From: Thermodesulfobacteriota bacterium
GTDB taxonomy: Bacteria; Desulfobacterota_D; UBA1144; Nemesobacterales; UBA2774
Direction of reading: 5' to 3'
Length of the DNA: 64,000 nucleotides
Assembly: GCA_040754335.1 (NCBI GenBank)
Contig: JBFMCV010000001.1
Location: forward strand, 656,636 to 720,635
The translations under genes and the position numbers were made by a program. Positions 16,884 through 26,577 of the stretch are shown in pieces. Position 1 is the first letter of the stretch. The number at the start of each line of letters is the position of its first letter. The notes under the pieces are model-generated. The model made no database searches, was not told where the DNA came from, and saw nothing but the letters and a program-made list of their open reading frames with translations.

Positions 16884-18596
16884 ATGAAGACCGCGCAGGA
16901 GCTCAGGGAAGCGCTCAGGATAATAGACGGCAGGGGCTACGCCTCGTATAAGGACATCGAGGGGGAGTACGGCTTCGACGACTTCACGCTCTACATAGAC
17001 CGCGTTCAGGGGGACCCCTTCGCGTCCCCCACCCGCGTGCGCGTCAGGGTGTACCAGGACGCGGCCGGGTTTCCGAAGGATACCTACGCAGGGAAGAGCA
17101 GGGAGACCGCGCTCAGGGACTTTCTGGCCCGCGCGTTCGATTCCGCCGTGGAGAGGTTCTCCATAGGAAACAGGGGGAGCGGCAAGAGCGGCATGATTTC
17201 GATCAGCAGGCCCGGACAGGAGATACTCGAACGCTCTTCCGTAGTCGTCACGCACCTCTACGCCGAAGCGAGGTTCGGCATGGGGCTGCCCGCCTTCGGG
17301 CGCACCGTGGCCGGCAAACATGCGGAGGCCATGTTCTTCGAAGAGCTTCCCCGGATTGTCAGGTTCTCGATGATATTCTCGAACCTCGACAAAGACGCGC
17401 TCTACGAGCACATCGAGACGGCGGAGGACGCGGACTTCCTGAGGAACGAGATAGAAGGCCTCGGCTGCGTATCGTTCATCGCCGACGGGAGCATACTCCC
17501 CAGGGCGAGCGGCGTAGACCCCGGGCCCATGAGCGCCGAGGAAGCCGTCCCCTTCGAGTCCCCGCCTTCGCTCAGGATGGACGTGGAGCTCCCGAACAGG
17601 GGGCAGATCACCGGGATGGGGATACTCAAGGGAGTCACTCTCATAGTCGGCGGCGGCTATCACGGAAAATCGACGCTGCTCAAGGCCGTATCGCAGGGCA
17701 TTTACAACCACGTCCCCGGAGACGGGAGGGAGTTCGTCGTCACAAACCCGAACGCCGTCAGGATAAGGGCAGAGGACGGACGCAGGATAGAGAAGGTGGA
17801 CATTTCCCCCTTCATATCGAACCTTCCGTACGGGAAAGACACCGAATCATTCTCGACGGACGACGCGAGCGGGAGCACGTCGCAGGCGGCGAACATACTC
17901 GAATCGCTCGAAGCGGGAGCTCACGTTCTCCTTATAGACGAGGACACCTCCGCGACCAACTTCATGATAAGAGATCACAGGATGCAGGAGCTGGTGTCGA
18001 AGGACAGGGAGCCCATCACGCCTTTCATCGACATGGTGAGGAGCCTCTACACGGACCAGAAGGTCTCGACCGTGCTCGTGATGGGCGGCTCCGGGGACTA
18101 CTTCGACGTCGCAGACCATGTTATCTGCATGACGGAGTACAAGCCCTCGGACGTCACCAAGGAAGCTATAGAGATAGCCAGGAGGTTCGCTAGCGAGAGG
18201 AAGAAGGAGGCGGGCGGCCCGCTCCTTAGGGTAAAGGAGAGGATACCGCTTTCCGAAAGCTTCGACCCGAGGAAGGGGAAGAAAGACGTGAAGATATCCG
18301 CCAAGAGCCTCCGCTCCATATCGTTCGGCAGGCACAAGATCGACATCCACGCGCTCGAGCAGCTGGCCGACATATGCCAGACGGCGGCGATAGGAGACGC
18401 GATAGAATACGCGAGGCGCTACATGGATGGCAAAAGGACGCTCAGGGAAGTTGCGTCGCTCGTGATGATGGACATTGCGAGGGACGGCCTCGACGTTATT
18501 AACCCGAGGGTATGGGGCGGCTACGCCGAGTTTAGGAAGATCGAGCTCGCAGCCGCGATCAACCGCCTCCGCACTCTCGATGTCGAGCAGAAGTGA
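16884..18596 (+). CDS. ABC_ATPase family P-loop protein (PF09818-like)
   Basis: A 570-residue soluble ATPase. It begins MKTAQELREALRIIDGRGY, shows the Walker A GGGYHGKSTLL near residue 255, and the Walker B region HVLLIDEDTSATNFM near 347-361, with VLVMGGSGDYFDVAD after it. These match the predicted ATPase of the ABC class family, which is common in bacteria but has no settled function. No transmembrane segments are present. The upstream frame is open to 16617 but holds an R1 repeat; ATG 16884 is where the family begins. No good Shine-Dalgarno is seen. Confidence 0.88.
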   Translation: MKTAQELREALRIIDGRGYASYKDIEGEYGFDDFTLYIDRVQGDPFASPTRVRVRVYQDAAGFPKDTYAGKSRETALRDFLARAFDSAVERFSIGNRGSGKSGMISISRPGQEILERSSVVVTHLYAEARFGMGLPAFGRTVAGKHAEAMFFEELPRIVRFSMIFSNLDKDALYEHIETAEDADFLRNEIEGLGCVSFIADGSILPRASGVDPGPMSAEEAVPFESPPSLRMDVELPNRGQITGMGILKGVTLIVGGGYHGKSTLLKAVSQGIYNHVPGDGREFVVTNPNAVRIRAEDGRRIEKVDISPFISNLPYGKDTESFSTDDASGSTSQAANILESLEAGAHVLLIDEDTSATNFMIRDHRMQELVSKDREPITPFIDMVRSLYTDQKVSTVLVMGGSGDYFDVADHVICMTEYKPSDVTKEAIEIARRFASERKKEAGGPLLRVKERIPLSESFDPRKGKKDVKISAKSLRSISFGRHKIDIHALEQLADICQTAAIGDAIEYARRYMDGKRTLREVASLVMMDIARDGLDVINPRVWGGYAEFRKIELAAAINRLRTLDVEQK

Positions 18597-19023
18597 CAGC
18601 ATTTCTGTCATTCCCGACACAGATCGGGAATCTCGTTATTCAAATTTATTCCCCTCCCCCTATCGAGGGGGGAGGGTCAGGGTGGGGGTGTACCTTAAGA
18701 TTTCTCTCATTTGAAAACATTTTATGGTAGTGGCGGTCTCTCTTTCGCTTCTCCCGGTCGTAAGAGTAGTATATGGATATATAATATATGTATGCTAGTA
18801 GATATATATGATCTCTCAGCCCAAAACCCGTAATCCGGTGAACTCCCGGTAATCTTTCGGACAACTTCCGGTGCACTCTGCCCCACCCCCACAATTCAGT
18901 GTCATTTCCCCCTTTCGTAAAGGGGGATTCAGGGGGATTTAAAAAATGAAAAATTCAAATCCTCCCTTCCCCTCCTTTTTCTAAGGAGGGAATCAATGAA
19001 AAGTAACAGATGAGATTCCGCGC
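18597..19023. repeat. Intergenic repeats including an R1 inverted pair
   Basis: A 427-base gap between convergent genes. It has a TTCCCGA...TCGGGAA palindrome at about 18610-18634, an R1-like hairpin at 18650-18695, an AT-rich run at 18770-18800, and an R1 inverted pair at 18906-18992. No gene is visible. Confidence 0.6.
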
Positions 19024-19962
19024 TCAGCCCCCGTACGTGGCGACGGTGATCTTCATGACCTCGACGTTCGACTGCTTCCCGGCCGGGCTCGGCACTATGA
19101 TCGGGAGCGCGACGCCTGCCTTCCTGTACTCCTCGAGCCTCGCCCTGCACCTGTCGGCGGGGCCGACTAGCGCGACCGAGTCTAGCATCTCGTCCGTGAA
19201 TACCTCCACCGGGTCGGCGCCCGACTTTATCTTGTCTATCGCTTCGCCGTAGCCGTTGTTCTTCATCAGCCTCTGGTAGAACGGGAACCGCAGGTATCCC
19301 GAGAGACCGCGCTTCGCGGATTTCCTCGCGAGATCGAGGTCGTCCGATACGACGGACGGTATGCCGAGCGTTATGTCGATTTCGGAAGGGTCTCTCCCCG
19401 CGGCCTTCGCTCCCTCGGCTACGAATCCGGCGAGTGTCTTTATATACTCGGGGGTCGAGAGGTAAGGCATTATCCCGTCCGCTGCCTCTCCCGCGAGCCT
19501 GGCGGCGCCTTTGGTGAGTCCCGCTATGTACACGGGTATCCTCGGCACCTCGCGCTTGAGCGTAAGCGCGGGCGCAGTACCGTCAATGAAGGACCTCACG
19601 GCCTTCACGTACCCCCTCATCTTCTGAACAGGGTCCCCCATCTCAATGCCGTATCTGTCGTTCACGGGCTTGTGGCTCACGCCGAGGCCGAGCACCATTC
19701 TGCCTCCGGAGAGCTCCTGTATCGTCATAGCCGTGGCCGCGGTGATCATGGCCTCGCGCATATAGACGTTCGTTATCCACGTCCCCACCTTTATTTTCTT
19801 CGTCGCCTCGGCGAACACCTGCGCGTTCGATAAGCCGTTGTACGGCGGGACCTCAGGCGAGAATATCGCTTCGAAGCCCCCAGCCTCCGCCTCTTGCGCG
19901 AGAGCGCGGAGGTCGGCGACGCTGCAGCCCCATACCGGGGAAATGGTGGCGATCCTGGGCAT
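19024..19962 (-). CDS. LLM-class (luciferase-like) F420/FMN-dependent oxidoreductase
   Basis: A 312-residue TIM-barrel flavin or F420 enzyme. Family marks are GFEAIFSPE, KIKVGTWITNVYMREA, LSGGRMVLGLGVSHKPV and PVYIAGLTKGAARLAGEAADG. Start at 19962 has AAGGAGA seven bases upstream. Members act as F420-dependent dehydrogenases/reductases or as FMN monooxygenases; which cofactor is used here cannot be decided from the sequence. Substrate unknown. It may be transcribed alone or after the radical SAM gene 98 bases upstream on the same strand. Confidence 0.88.
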   Translation of the reverse strand: MPRIATISPVWGCSVADLRALAQEAEAGGFEAIFSPEVPPYNGLSNAQVFAEATKKIKVGTWITNVYMREAMITAATAMTIQELSGGRMVLGLGVSHKPVNDRYGIEMGDPVQKMRGYVKAVRSFIDGTAPALTLKREVPRIPVYIAGLTKGAARLAGEAADGIMPYLSTPEYIKTLAGFVAEGAKAAGRDPSEIDITLGIPSVVSDDLDLARKSAKRGLSGYLRFPFYQRLMKNNGYGEAIDKIKSGADPVEVFTDEMLDSVALVGPADRCRARLEEYRKAGVALPIIVPSPAGKQSNVEVMKITVATYGG

Positions 19963-20060
19963 AAGATATCTCCTTATCTCGGAATTTGGTTTTTCAGGCT
20001 CGATGGAATGCCGTCATGCTCCGAAATCTCATTATATTGGGAAACGGAATAAAGGCAAGC

Positions 20061-20957
20061 CTAGTACTGGTTGATTACGTCCCTGAAATAGTCTGGCCTG
20101 AGCAGCGACTCGTCCCCGCTCGCAAGCACTGCCCTTATCTTCATCAACACGTCTTCTTTGTCTTGAGGGAATTTGGCTTTCACAGGCAGGTAGTTCGATA
20201 TGTGGTTAGAAAAGAAATAACCGTCGGTCAACTCCGTGTTCTCGACGAGTATTTCGAGCTCCTTTATCATCCGGAACTTCCCGGGAAGCTCGAACTCCCC
20301 CCTCTTCCATTCTTCATATATCGGAGCTCCCGGTCTCAGCTGGAGCGAAAGCGCGCCCACGTATTCCGGATCGCACGCCGTGAGCAGTTTTCCGGTGGCC
20401 TCCGCGTGCTCAGCGCTCCTCTCCACGCCTCCCATGCCGAGGAGCACCATGGCCGAGTTCATTATCCCGGCTTCCTTCAGCATCCGGGACGCCTTCACGG
20501 TCTCGTCGAAGTTAGCGCCTTTCTTTATCCTTTCGAGCACCACGTCGTCCCCGCTCTCGAAGCCTATGTACACCATGTCCAAGCCGAGCATCCTAAGCTC
20601 TTTCAGGTTCTGGACGCCCTTTCTCAATATGTCGCCCACGTTCGCGTACATCCTTATGCGCTCGATGCCGGGCGCTTTTTCGCGGAGGTACTCGATCATC
20701 TCGGCGAGCTTCTTCTGCGAGAGTACGAGCGCGTTGCCGTCGGCTATGAACACTCGGTCGTCTATGTACCCCGCTTCCGAGGCTTCGTCTATTATCCGCT
20801 TTATCTCCTCCATCGGGCGGACGCGGAACCTCTGCTCCTCCTGCCTGTACATGGCGCAGTATGTGCACTGGTTGTGCGAGCAGCCGATCGTCGCCTGGAG
20901 TATGAAGCTCTTCCCCTCGCTCGGCGGCCTGAAGTACGGTGTTACGTAATCTATCAT
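20061..20957 (-). CDS. Radical SAM protein
   Basis: A 298-residue protein whose cluster motif is GCSHNQCTYC, with C26, C31 and C34 spaced CX4CX2C rather than CX3CX2C. YIGFESGDD and VLLGMGGVER are typical of the radical SAM barrel. The GCSHN-C-CxMY form is known from a subgroup of uncharacterised radical SAM proteins distantly related to HemN. No methyltransferase or peptide substrate gene is beside it. The substrate is unknown. It precedes the LLM oxidoreductase gene on the same strand. Confidence 0.88.
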   Translation of the reverse strand: MIDYVTPYFRPPSEGKSFILQATIGCSHNQCTYCAMYRQEEQRFRVRPMEEIKRIIDEASEAGYIDDRVFIADGNALVLSQKKLAEMIEYLREKAPGIERIRMYANVGDILRKGVQNLKELRMLGLDMVYIGFESGDDVVLERIKKGANFDETVKASRMLKEAGIMNSAMVLLGMGGVERSAEHAEATGKLLTACDPEYVGALSLQLRPGAPIYEEWKRGEFELPGKFRMIKELEILVENTELTDGYFFSNHISNYLPVKAKFPQDKEDVLMKIRAVLASGDESLLRPDYFRDVINQY

Positions 20958-21196
20958 ACTTATAACACTAGCTAATTTATAGATTATTGCAAGTCCCGCA
21001 CGTCCAGCTCGATCAGAATTGCCAAACGATCGGAACGCTCATCAATCTTCACGTTAGGCTTTTTATTTCATATCGTCCGGTAATTTAGACTGCTGCTCCT
21101 TTCGGTCAGTATCCGGCCCTCCAGTTGCTCAACCCGGATCCCTTAAGAAATGATATAATCTTGACGGCGCTTACGGATAGAGTAGAACAAACAATT

Positions 21197-22204
21197 ATGA
21201 TTAAACTGCGCCCCATAAGACCGGACGAAAAAATAGCGGTAGCGATTCCGACGAAAAACCGCCCTGGCTATCTCGCTATCCTGCTCACCTCCCTCCTTAA
21301 TCAGACGTACACGAACTTTACGATCGTCATTAACGACCAGAGCGATTCGCCTGTCGAGCGCGACGACGCGGTCTCAAGCCTCCTTGCCGTAGCTAAAGAC
21401 GCGGGTCATGAGATCGTAACCATCCATACCGAAGGCGGCTGGAAAAGGCACCAGCAGGCGATGGAAGCGGTGCCCGAGCCGATAGAGTTCATCATCAGGA
21501 TAGACGACGATATGCTTCCGGATAAATCTTTTGTCGAAAGCATGCTTAAGTCGTTCCGCTTTTTCGCGGAGCGTAATCTGGCCGCCGTGGGCGGATGTTT
21601 TCCGTCCCCCGGATCAAGAATGGCAAACCTGGACGTGAAACTGACGGAAAAGTCGTATGCTTCGACTCTAGACGATCTGGTATGGAAGCTGCAGGGCTAT
21701 TGCTATTATAACGACCCCGAGGTCATAGAGGTCGAGAGTCTTGCCGGGGGGGCGATATGCTACCGCCGGGGAGCGGTCGAGGATGCCGGGGGCTGGGCCG
21801 TCGAAGGGTACTCGGACATTGCTTACCGCGAGGAGAGCGACCTGTGCGCGAGGCTTGTACGCAAAAACTACGCCCTCATGGTGACTACTGAGGCAGTTGC
21901 TTGGCATCTTTTCGCCCTCGGCGGAGGCGCCAGAAAGTACGTAAAAACACCCTACGGAAGCATCATGGTAGAGGGCAAGAGCGATATGGAATCGGACGGC
22001 ATGTTATTCGAGGAGAGAATGAAGGAGATGCAGGATAATTCCCGCGCGGCCGCATGCGAGCCCAAGCGTTACAAGGTGAGCGACCTTGAGAAAAACGTCT
22101 TCAAAGGCTCCCCACTGCGGACTCTCAGGGGGCGGACGCTTAAAGCAATAGAAAGCAATTTCCTGAGAAACTTGAGAGGACTATACTGGTATTTCAGGAA
22201 ATGA
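21197..22204 (+). CDS. Family 2 glycosyltransferase
   Basis: A 335-residue GT2-like enzyme. AVAIPTKNRPGYLAILLTSL and FTIVINDQSD form the nucleotide-binding part, IIRIDDDMLPD holds the DDD metal motif, and SLAGGAICYRRGAVEDAGGW with REESDLCARL match the acceptor loop. ATG 21197 is chosen because the domain starts just after; the frame is open from 21125. No strong ribosome site is seen. It is flanked by unrelated genes, so the glycan it builds is unknown. Confidence 0.85.
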   Translation: MIKLRPIRPDEKIAVAIPTKNRPGYLAILLTSLLNQTYTNFTIVINDQSDSPVERDDAVSSLLAVAKDAGHEIVTIHTEGGWKRHQQAMEAVPEPIEFIIRIDDDMLPDKSFVESMLKSFRFFAERNLAAVGGCFPSPGSRMANLDVKLTEKSYASTLDDLVWKLQGYCYYNDPEVIEVESLAGGAICYRRGAVEDAGGWAVEGYSDIAYREESDLCARLVRKNYALMVTTEAVAWHLFALGGGARKYVKTPYGSIMVEGKSDMESDGMLFEERMKEMQDNSRAAACEPKRYKVSDLEKNVFKGSPLRTLRGRTLKAIESNFLRNLRGLYWYFRK

Positions 22205-22279
22205 TCGGGAAGTTCCGGGAGCATTGTCTGCACAATCATGTTTAAGACATAATATCTTCAAAAACCGGGGGGTATGAAG

Positions 22280-24088
22280 ATGATACCTGTAAGAAAATAT
22301 ATCGGACCCCGTTCCATTCTCCTTCTGATCATGACGGCCGCTCTTGTTGTCGCAGGCCGGGCGCTGGGAATTGAATCGGATATCACTGCCCCAAAATGGG
22401 GCATGATTCTGATGGGGCTCTTCGGTGGTCTGGCGATCTTTCTCTTCGGAATGGACCAGATGACGGACGGCTTAAAAGCAGTGATGGGCGAAGGCATGAG
22501 CAAGCTCCTCGCAAGGCTCACGAAGAACAGGTTCATGGCGACCATCACCGGAGCGATAACGACCGCGATCATTCAGTCATCGTCCGTAACTACGGTCATA
22601 GTCATCGGGTTCATCTCCGTAGGTCTCATGACGCTTCAGCAAGTAATAGGAGTCATCCTCGGAGCGAACATCGGCTCTACCATCACCGCCCAGATAATAG
22701 CGTTCAACGTGACGCAGTACGCTCTCCTCCCTATAGCCGTGGGTTTCGGGATGCAGTTCGTGTCGAAGACCGAAAAAATCAGGCTCTACGGCGGAATCCT
22801 CATGGGAATAGGTCTCGTATTCTTCGGGATGGGCGTTATGAGCGACGCTGCACACCCTCTCCGCTCTTACCAGCCGTTCATCGACGTGATGAAGGAGATG
22901 GGCAATCCGCTCCTCGGTATCAGCGCGGGCCTTATTTTTACCGGCATCGTGCAGAGCTCCGCTGCGACGATCGGCATTGTGATCGTCCTCGCCTCGCAGG
23001 GAGCGATCACGCTCGACGCGGGCATAGCTATTGTCCTTGGCGCGAACGTCGGCACCTGCGTAACGGCCATACTGGCGGCGATAGGCAAGCCAGCGCCGGC
23101 GAAACAGGCCGCCGCCGCACACATCCTGTTCAATATCGTTGGCGTGATAATCTGGCTCCCGTTTATCGGATACCTCGGATCGCTCTCGGAAGCGATCTCC
23201 CCAGTGAGCGCAGACCTGACCGGAACCGCGCAGCTTGCTGCCGACACGCCGCGTCAGATCGCGAACGCCCATACACTGTTCAACGTCGCTAATACGGTTA
23301 TTTTTATCGGTTTTATAGGAACGTTCGCCAGTCTCATACAGCGCATCATCCCCGAAAAGCCGGAGGCGCTGCCCGAGTACGCCACTCCCAAATACCTGAA
23401 CGACGCATTTTTGGAAACACCGTCGCTTGCACTCGAAAACATCCGCCTCGAAGCGGTGCGGCTTGGCGGTTATATCGAGGAGCTCATCGAATCGGCAAGG
23501 CCCGCCGTGCTGTCGGGCGGCAAGGAAGACCTCGACAAGATCGTATCCCGGGAAAAAGAGCTGCGCATCCTGCACGACGCTATTCTGGACTATGCAAGAC
23601 GGTTGTACTCCGCGGAATTAACGGACGCGGAGACGAGGCGGCTCGAGGCCCTGGGTACTGTCATTGTCAACCTTGAGCACGTCGGAGAAACGTTAGGGGT
23701 AAATATGGTCTCGCTCGGCAGGGAGCGGCTTGAACGGCGTTTTTCTTATAGCGAGGAGACGATAAGGAGGTTCCAGCCCTATTCTGCTAAAGTCCGGGAG
23801 GCTTTTCATCTGGCTGTAAAAGCCCTTGAGACGAAGGATGCCGGTCTTGCGAAGAGCGTCATAGAGATGAAGCCTGAAATCGAAAGCCTGGCCGAAGGGA
23901 TAGTCGAGCACCTCGGGCGGCGGCTGGTCAGCGGCGATCCCGACCGGGCGGTCCTGTACAGGGTGGAAAGTCAGCTCGTCGAGCTTATTCAGCGAATCTA
24001 TTACTTCGCCGGAATGATAGCAGGCGAGATAATACAGGAATCCGAGAAGATGTACGGAGAGAGGAGCCCGTCTCCTGCGCGGGCTTAA
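22280..24088 (+). CDS. Na+/phosphate cotransporter with C-terminal PhoU-like domain
   Basis: A 602-residue NptA/SLC34-type transporter. The inverted repeat signature appears twice, AIIQSSSVTTVIVIG and TGIVQSSAATIGIVIV, and nine or so membrane helices fill the first 370 residues. The last 200 residues form a helical PhoU-like regulatory domain. Two ATG codons lie at 22274 and 22280; a GGGGGG site ends one base before the first and seven before the second, so the second is preferred. It imports phosphate with sodium, or in some relatives regulates efflux. Confidence 0.92.
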   Translation: MIPVRKYIGPRSILLLIMTAALVVAGRALGIESDITAPKWGMILMGLFGGLAIFLFGMDQMTDGLKAVMGEGMSKLLARLTKNRFMATITGAITTAIIQSSSVTTVIVIGFISVGLMTLQQVIGVILGANIGSTITAQIIAFNVTQYALLPIAVGFGMQFVSKTEKIRLYGGILMGIGLVFFGMGVMSDAAHPLRSYQPFIDVMKEMGNPLLGISAGLIFTGIVQSSAATIGIVIVLASQGAITLDAGIAIVLGANVGTCVTAILAAIGKPAPAKQAAAAHILFNIVGVIIWLPFIGYLGSLSEAISPVSADLTGTAQLAADTPRQIANAHTLFNVANTVIFIGFIGTFASLIQRIIPEKPEALPEYATPKYLNDAFLETPSLALENIRLEAVRLGGYIEELIESARPAVLSGGKEDLDKIVSREKELRILHDAILDYARRLYSAELTDAETRRLEALGTVIVNLEHVGETLGVNMVSLGRERLERRFSYSEETIRRFQPYSAKVREAFHLAVKALETKDAGLAKSVIEMKPEIESLAEGIVEHLGRRLVSGDPDRAVLYRVESQLVELIQRIYYFAGMIAGEIIQESEKMYGERSPSPARA

Positions 24089-24235
24089 CGATTTGAAACG
24101 GCGGCGTATATTATTTGCAGGCAGACGGAAGACAGGGCCGTCCGTGTTTTGGTACTCCTTGACTGTAATTTGGCCCTTAGCGTATATTCTTTCCGAGGGT
24201 TGAAATACCAAAGCAATTCCCCGTATCCGTGAGAT

Positions 24236-25252
24236 ATGAAAGTCAGTGTGATAATACCGACTTATCAGCGTTGCGATTCCCTTAAGCGCGCATTGACCTC
24301 TCTTTCCGGCCAGACCTTCCCGAATGAGGATTACGAGGTAATCGTGTCGGTCGACGGATCGACCGATTCCACGATGGAAATGCTTGAGGGCTATCAAGCG
24401 CCTTACGAGCTCCGTACGATATGGAAGCCCAATGCCGGAAGGTCGGCCGCGCGCAACAGGGGCATAGAGGAAGCGAAAGGGGATGTCCTGATATTCCTCG
24501 ACGACGATATGGAAGCGCTCCCCGGTCTTATAGAGAATCACTATAAACATCATAGAGATAACGGCCGGTTTTGCGTTTTGGGCAAAATCCCCGTGAACAT
24601 AAGCGATCGTTCGACGCCGCTCGATATCTATCTCGCGGAAACCGTATATACCCCTTTCATGTCCAGGTTGTTCTCCCCGGATTACAGGTTCCAGGGTCTC
24701 GAGTTTTACAGCGGAAACTTTTCCATACGCAGGGATGTGTTACGGGAGATCGGCTTTTTTAATACCGGATACAGCGTTAGCGAAGACTGCGAGCTGGGTA
24801 TCCGGATCGCCCGCGCCGGAGTAGAGATCGTATTCGAACCTGACGCCGGATCGAGGCAATATATCGAAAAAGATTTCGAGGAGCTGGCCGAGCTTACTAT
24901 AGAGCGTGGGGTGACCGCCGTCCTTTTCACGCTCGATCACCCGGATACGTTTTGTTTCAGACGCATATGCGAATATAACACCGGGCCTGTAAGGTGGCGA
25001 TTTGTCAGGAACAGACTCATCCGGGCGAGCCGTATGATCCCGCAAATCCCGGGCATTGTCGCCAGTTTCATCAGACTGCTGGAAAATATAATTCCCGATC
25101 GAATGGATAGATACTATAACCTGTCTCTGGATTATTATTTCTGGCTAGGCGTAACATCTGCGTTAGAGAACCTGAAAAACAGGAAAGAGCTGGAATCCAG
25201 AATAAAATCCCACAGGGAGCCGCGGCGTTACGATTTCATCTCCACTATTTGA
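24236..25252 (+). CDS. Family 2 glycosyltransferase
   Basis: A 338-residue GT2 enzyme with a classical start MKVSVIIPTYQRCDSLKRAL, SVDGSTDST, SAARNRGIEEAKGD and the metal motif IFLDDDMEALPG. FSIRRDVLREIGFFN and SEDCELGIRIARAG follow the pattern of inverting GT2 enzymes that read a second nucleotide site. A weakly hydrophobic C-terminus may touch the membrane. It lies alone between the phosphate transporter and the stress protein. Donor and acceptor cannot be named. Confidence 0.9.
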   Translation: MKVSVIIPTYQRCDSLKRALTSLSGQTFPNEDYEVIVSVDGSTDSTMEMLEGYQAPYELRTIWKPNAGRSAARNRGIEEAKGDVLIFLDDDMEALPGLIENHYKHHRDNGRFCVLGKIPVNISDRSTPLDIYLAETVYTPFMSRLFSPDYRFQGLEFYSGNFSIRRDVLREIGFFNTGYSVSEDCELGIRIARAGVEIVFEPDAGSRQYIEKDFEELAELTIERGVTAVLFTLDHPDTFCFRRICEYNTGPVRWRFVRNRLIRASRMIPQIPGIVASFIRLLENIIPDRMDRYYNLSLDYYFWLGVTSALENLKNRKELESRIKSHREPRRYDFISTI

Positions 25253-25415
25253 CTCACTCCCGACTCGAAACGCCTCTTTATATCGACGATTCGGGTTAAT
25301 TCCCGCCTTCAGGAAAACTATTCTTTAATGTTGACAAGAAAATATACGTAGTAAGATAGTATTATATATAAGTGATACGAGCATAGCTGGCTAAAACGAG
25401 GGGGGTACGTCCGAC

Positions 25416-26348
25416 ATGAAAGAGATAAAAAAGATAATATGGGCGAGCGACGGCTCGGCCGAATCCGAGGAAGCGCTTAACTATGCGATCTTCCTCGCAC
25501 GATGTTTCCGCTCCGAGATAACCGGTGTATATGTTATCGAAATGCATCCCAGGGTCTTATACGACTACGCAAGGGACCCTGACAGCGAGCTCTACAGCTG
25601 GGTGGAGCAAGTTGCGGAAAATCATAAGGAAAGACTCATTTCCGAAGCGGAGATATCAGGCATTCATGGGATCGCTTTCCGGACCGCCGTATTAATAGGT
25701 GACCCCAGCGAGGAAATCGTAAAGCTCGCTCGCCGGAAGAAAGCCGACCTGATTGTGCTCGGGGTGCGGGGACTCGGCCTTATAGATAAAATGCTGGTCG
25801 GGAGCACTACCCTGAAGGTTTTGAGAAAGTCGGGCACCCCCATCCTCTCCGTGAGGAAAAGGGGAAGCGGGAGCGCGGTCGAGATCCGTAACATTCTCGT
25901 TCCGCTCGACGTATACGAAAAGGAAGACTCCGCGCTCGACCTCGCAGTCGATCTGGGACAGGCACTCAACGCGAATATATCCGTCTTGTACGCCTACAAG
26001 CTTTATTCCTACCCGGCGGGCGTACCGGGAGGAACTCCGGGCCTTATTAACGATCTGACCGAGGACACGTTGAAATTTGCCTCTACCGAGCTCTCGGCGC
26101 GGGTCGAAATGCAGAGACAGAGGCTCAAGTCAGGCGTCGTGCAGACGGGTGAGCCGGAGATTTCCACGGCTCTGATCGAGGGAACGAATCCGGCTCTCGG
26201 CATAGTCGAGTACGCGAAAAATAAAAACACGGATTTAATCGTAATAAACACTCACGGAAGAAAGGGGATTAAAAAAATCATGATGGGCAGCGTTACGGAG
26301 AAGGTCGTTCAGGAGTCCCCCTGCCCGGTGCTGGCGCTAAAGCCATAA
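25416..26348 (+). CDS. Tandem universal stress protein (two UspA domains)
   Basis: A 310-residue protein made of two UspA domains, about 4-146 and 155-309. Each ends with an ATP-binding signature: GVRGLGLIDKMLVGSTTLKV in the first and HGRKGIKKIMMGSVTEKV in the second (GxxG-9x-G[S/T]). Tandem Usp proteins respond to starvation, oxidative or energy stress. A GAGGGGGG site precedes the ATG. A good -35-like TTGACA lies at 25331-25336 with AT-rich sequence after it, but the -10 box is not clear. Partner unknown. Confidence 0.93.
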   Translation: MKEIKKIIWASDGSAESEEALNYAIFLARCFRSEITGVYVIEMHPRVLYDYARDPDSELYSWVEQVAENHKERLISEAEISGIHGIAFRTAVLIGDPSEEIVKLARRKKADLIVLGVRGLGLIDKMLVGSTTLKVLRKSGTPILSVRKRGSGSAVEIRNILVPLDVYEKEDSALDLAVDLGQALNANISVLYAYKLYSYPAGVPGGTPGLINDLTEDTLKFASTELSARVEMQRQRLKSGVVQTGEPEISTALIEGTNPALGIVEYAKNKNTDLIVINTHGRKGIKKIMMGSVTEKVVQESPCPVLALKP

Positions 26349-26420
26349 GCCGCATTCGATTTTTTCTTCCGGCAGTATCTATCTTTACAAAGATGCGTCA
26401 GCCGTTATAATGTTGCGGTC

Positions 26421-26573
26421 ATGAGCGAACACGGAAAAAACGAAGGGCACAAGAAGATGTTCGAGCTAACGGAGCGCGAGAAGTCGGGCGCTCTCTACAT
26501 AGCGGGAGTGGTCATACTGATATTCTCGATCATATTCCTCGCGACGCTCACACACGTAGTGCTCCGTCCCTGA
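26421..26573 (+). CDS. Small single-pass membrane protein
   Basis: A 50-residue reading frame: a charged N-terminus (EHGKNEGHKKMFELTEREKSG has Lys/Glu throughout), one hydrophobic helix at about residues 25-42, then HVVLRP. The frame is intact, starts with ATG, and ends four bases before the stop of the convergent gene. No clear ribosome site. The tight packing and membrane-protein-like composition support a real gene; the function is unknown. Confidence 0.55.
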   Translation: MSEHGKNEGHKKMFELTEREKSGALYIAGVVILIFSIIFLATLTHVVLRP

Positions 26574-26577
26574 GCTT

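Noticed and set aside
16872..17711. 279-residue open frame opposite the P-loop ATPase, and a second at 17847-18620
   Set aside because: Both are shadows on the minus strand of the coding gene; the sense strand has Walker motifs.
19986..20975. 329-residue open frame opposite the radical SAM gene
   Set aside because: The sense strand encodes the cluster motif and TIM barrel; the antisense frame is a shadow.
22577..23575. 332-residue open frame opposite the phosphate cotransporter
   Set aside because: Antisense to the transporter, with no start site and biased composition.
25331..25365. Promoter for the universal stress protein (TTGACA with AT-rich -10)
   Set aside because: The -35 is good, but no -10 at 16-18 spacing fits well, so I did not list it as a feature.
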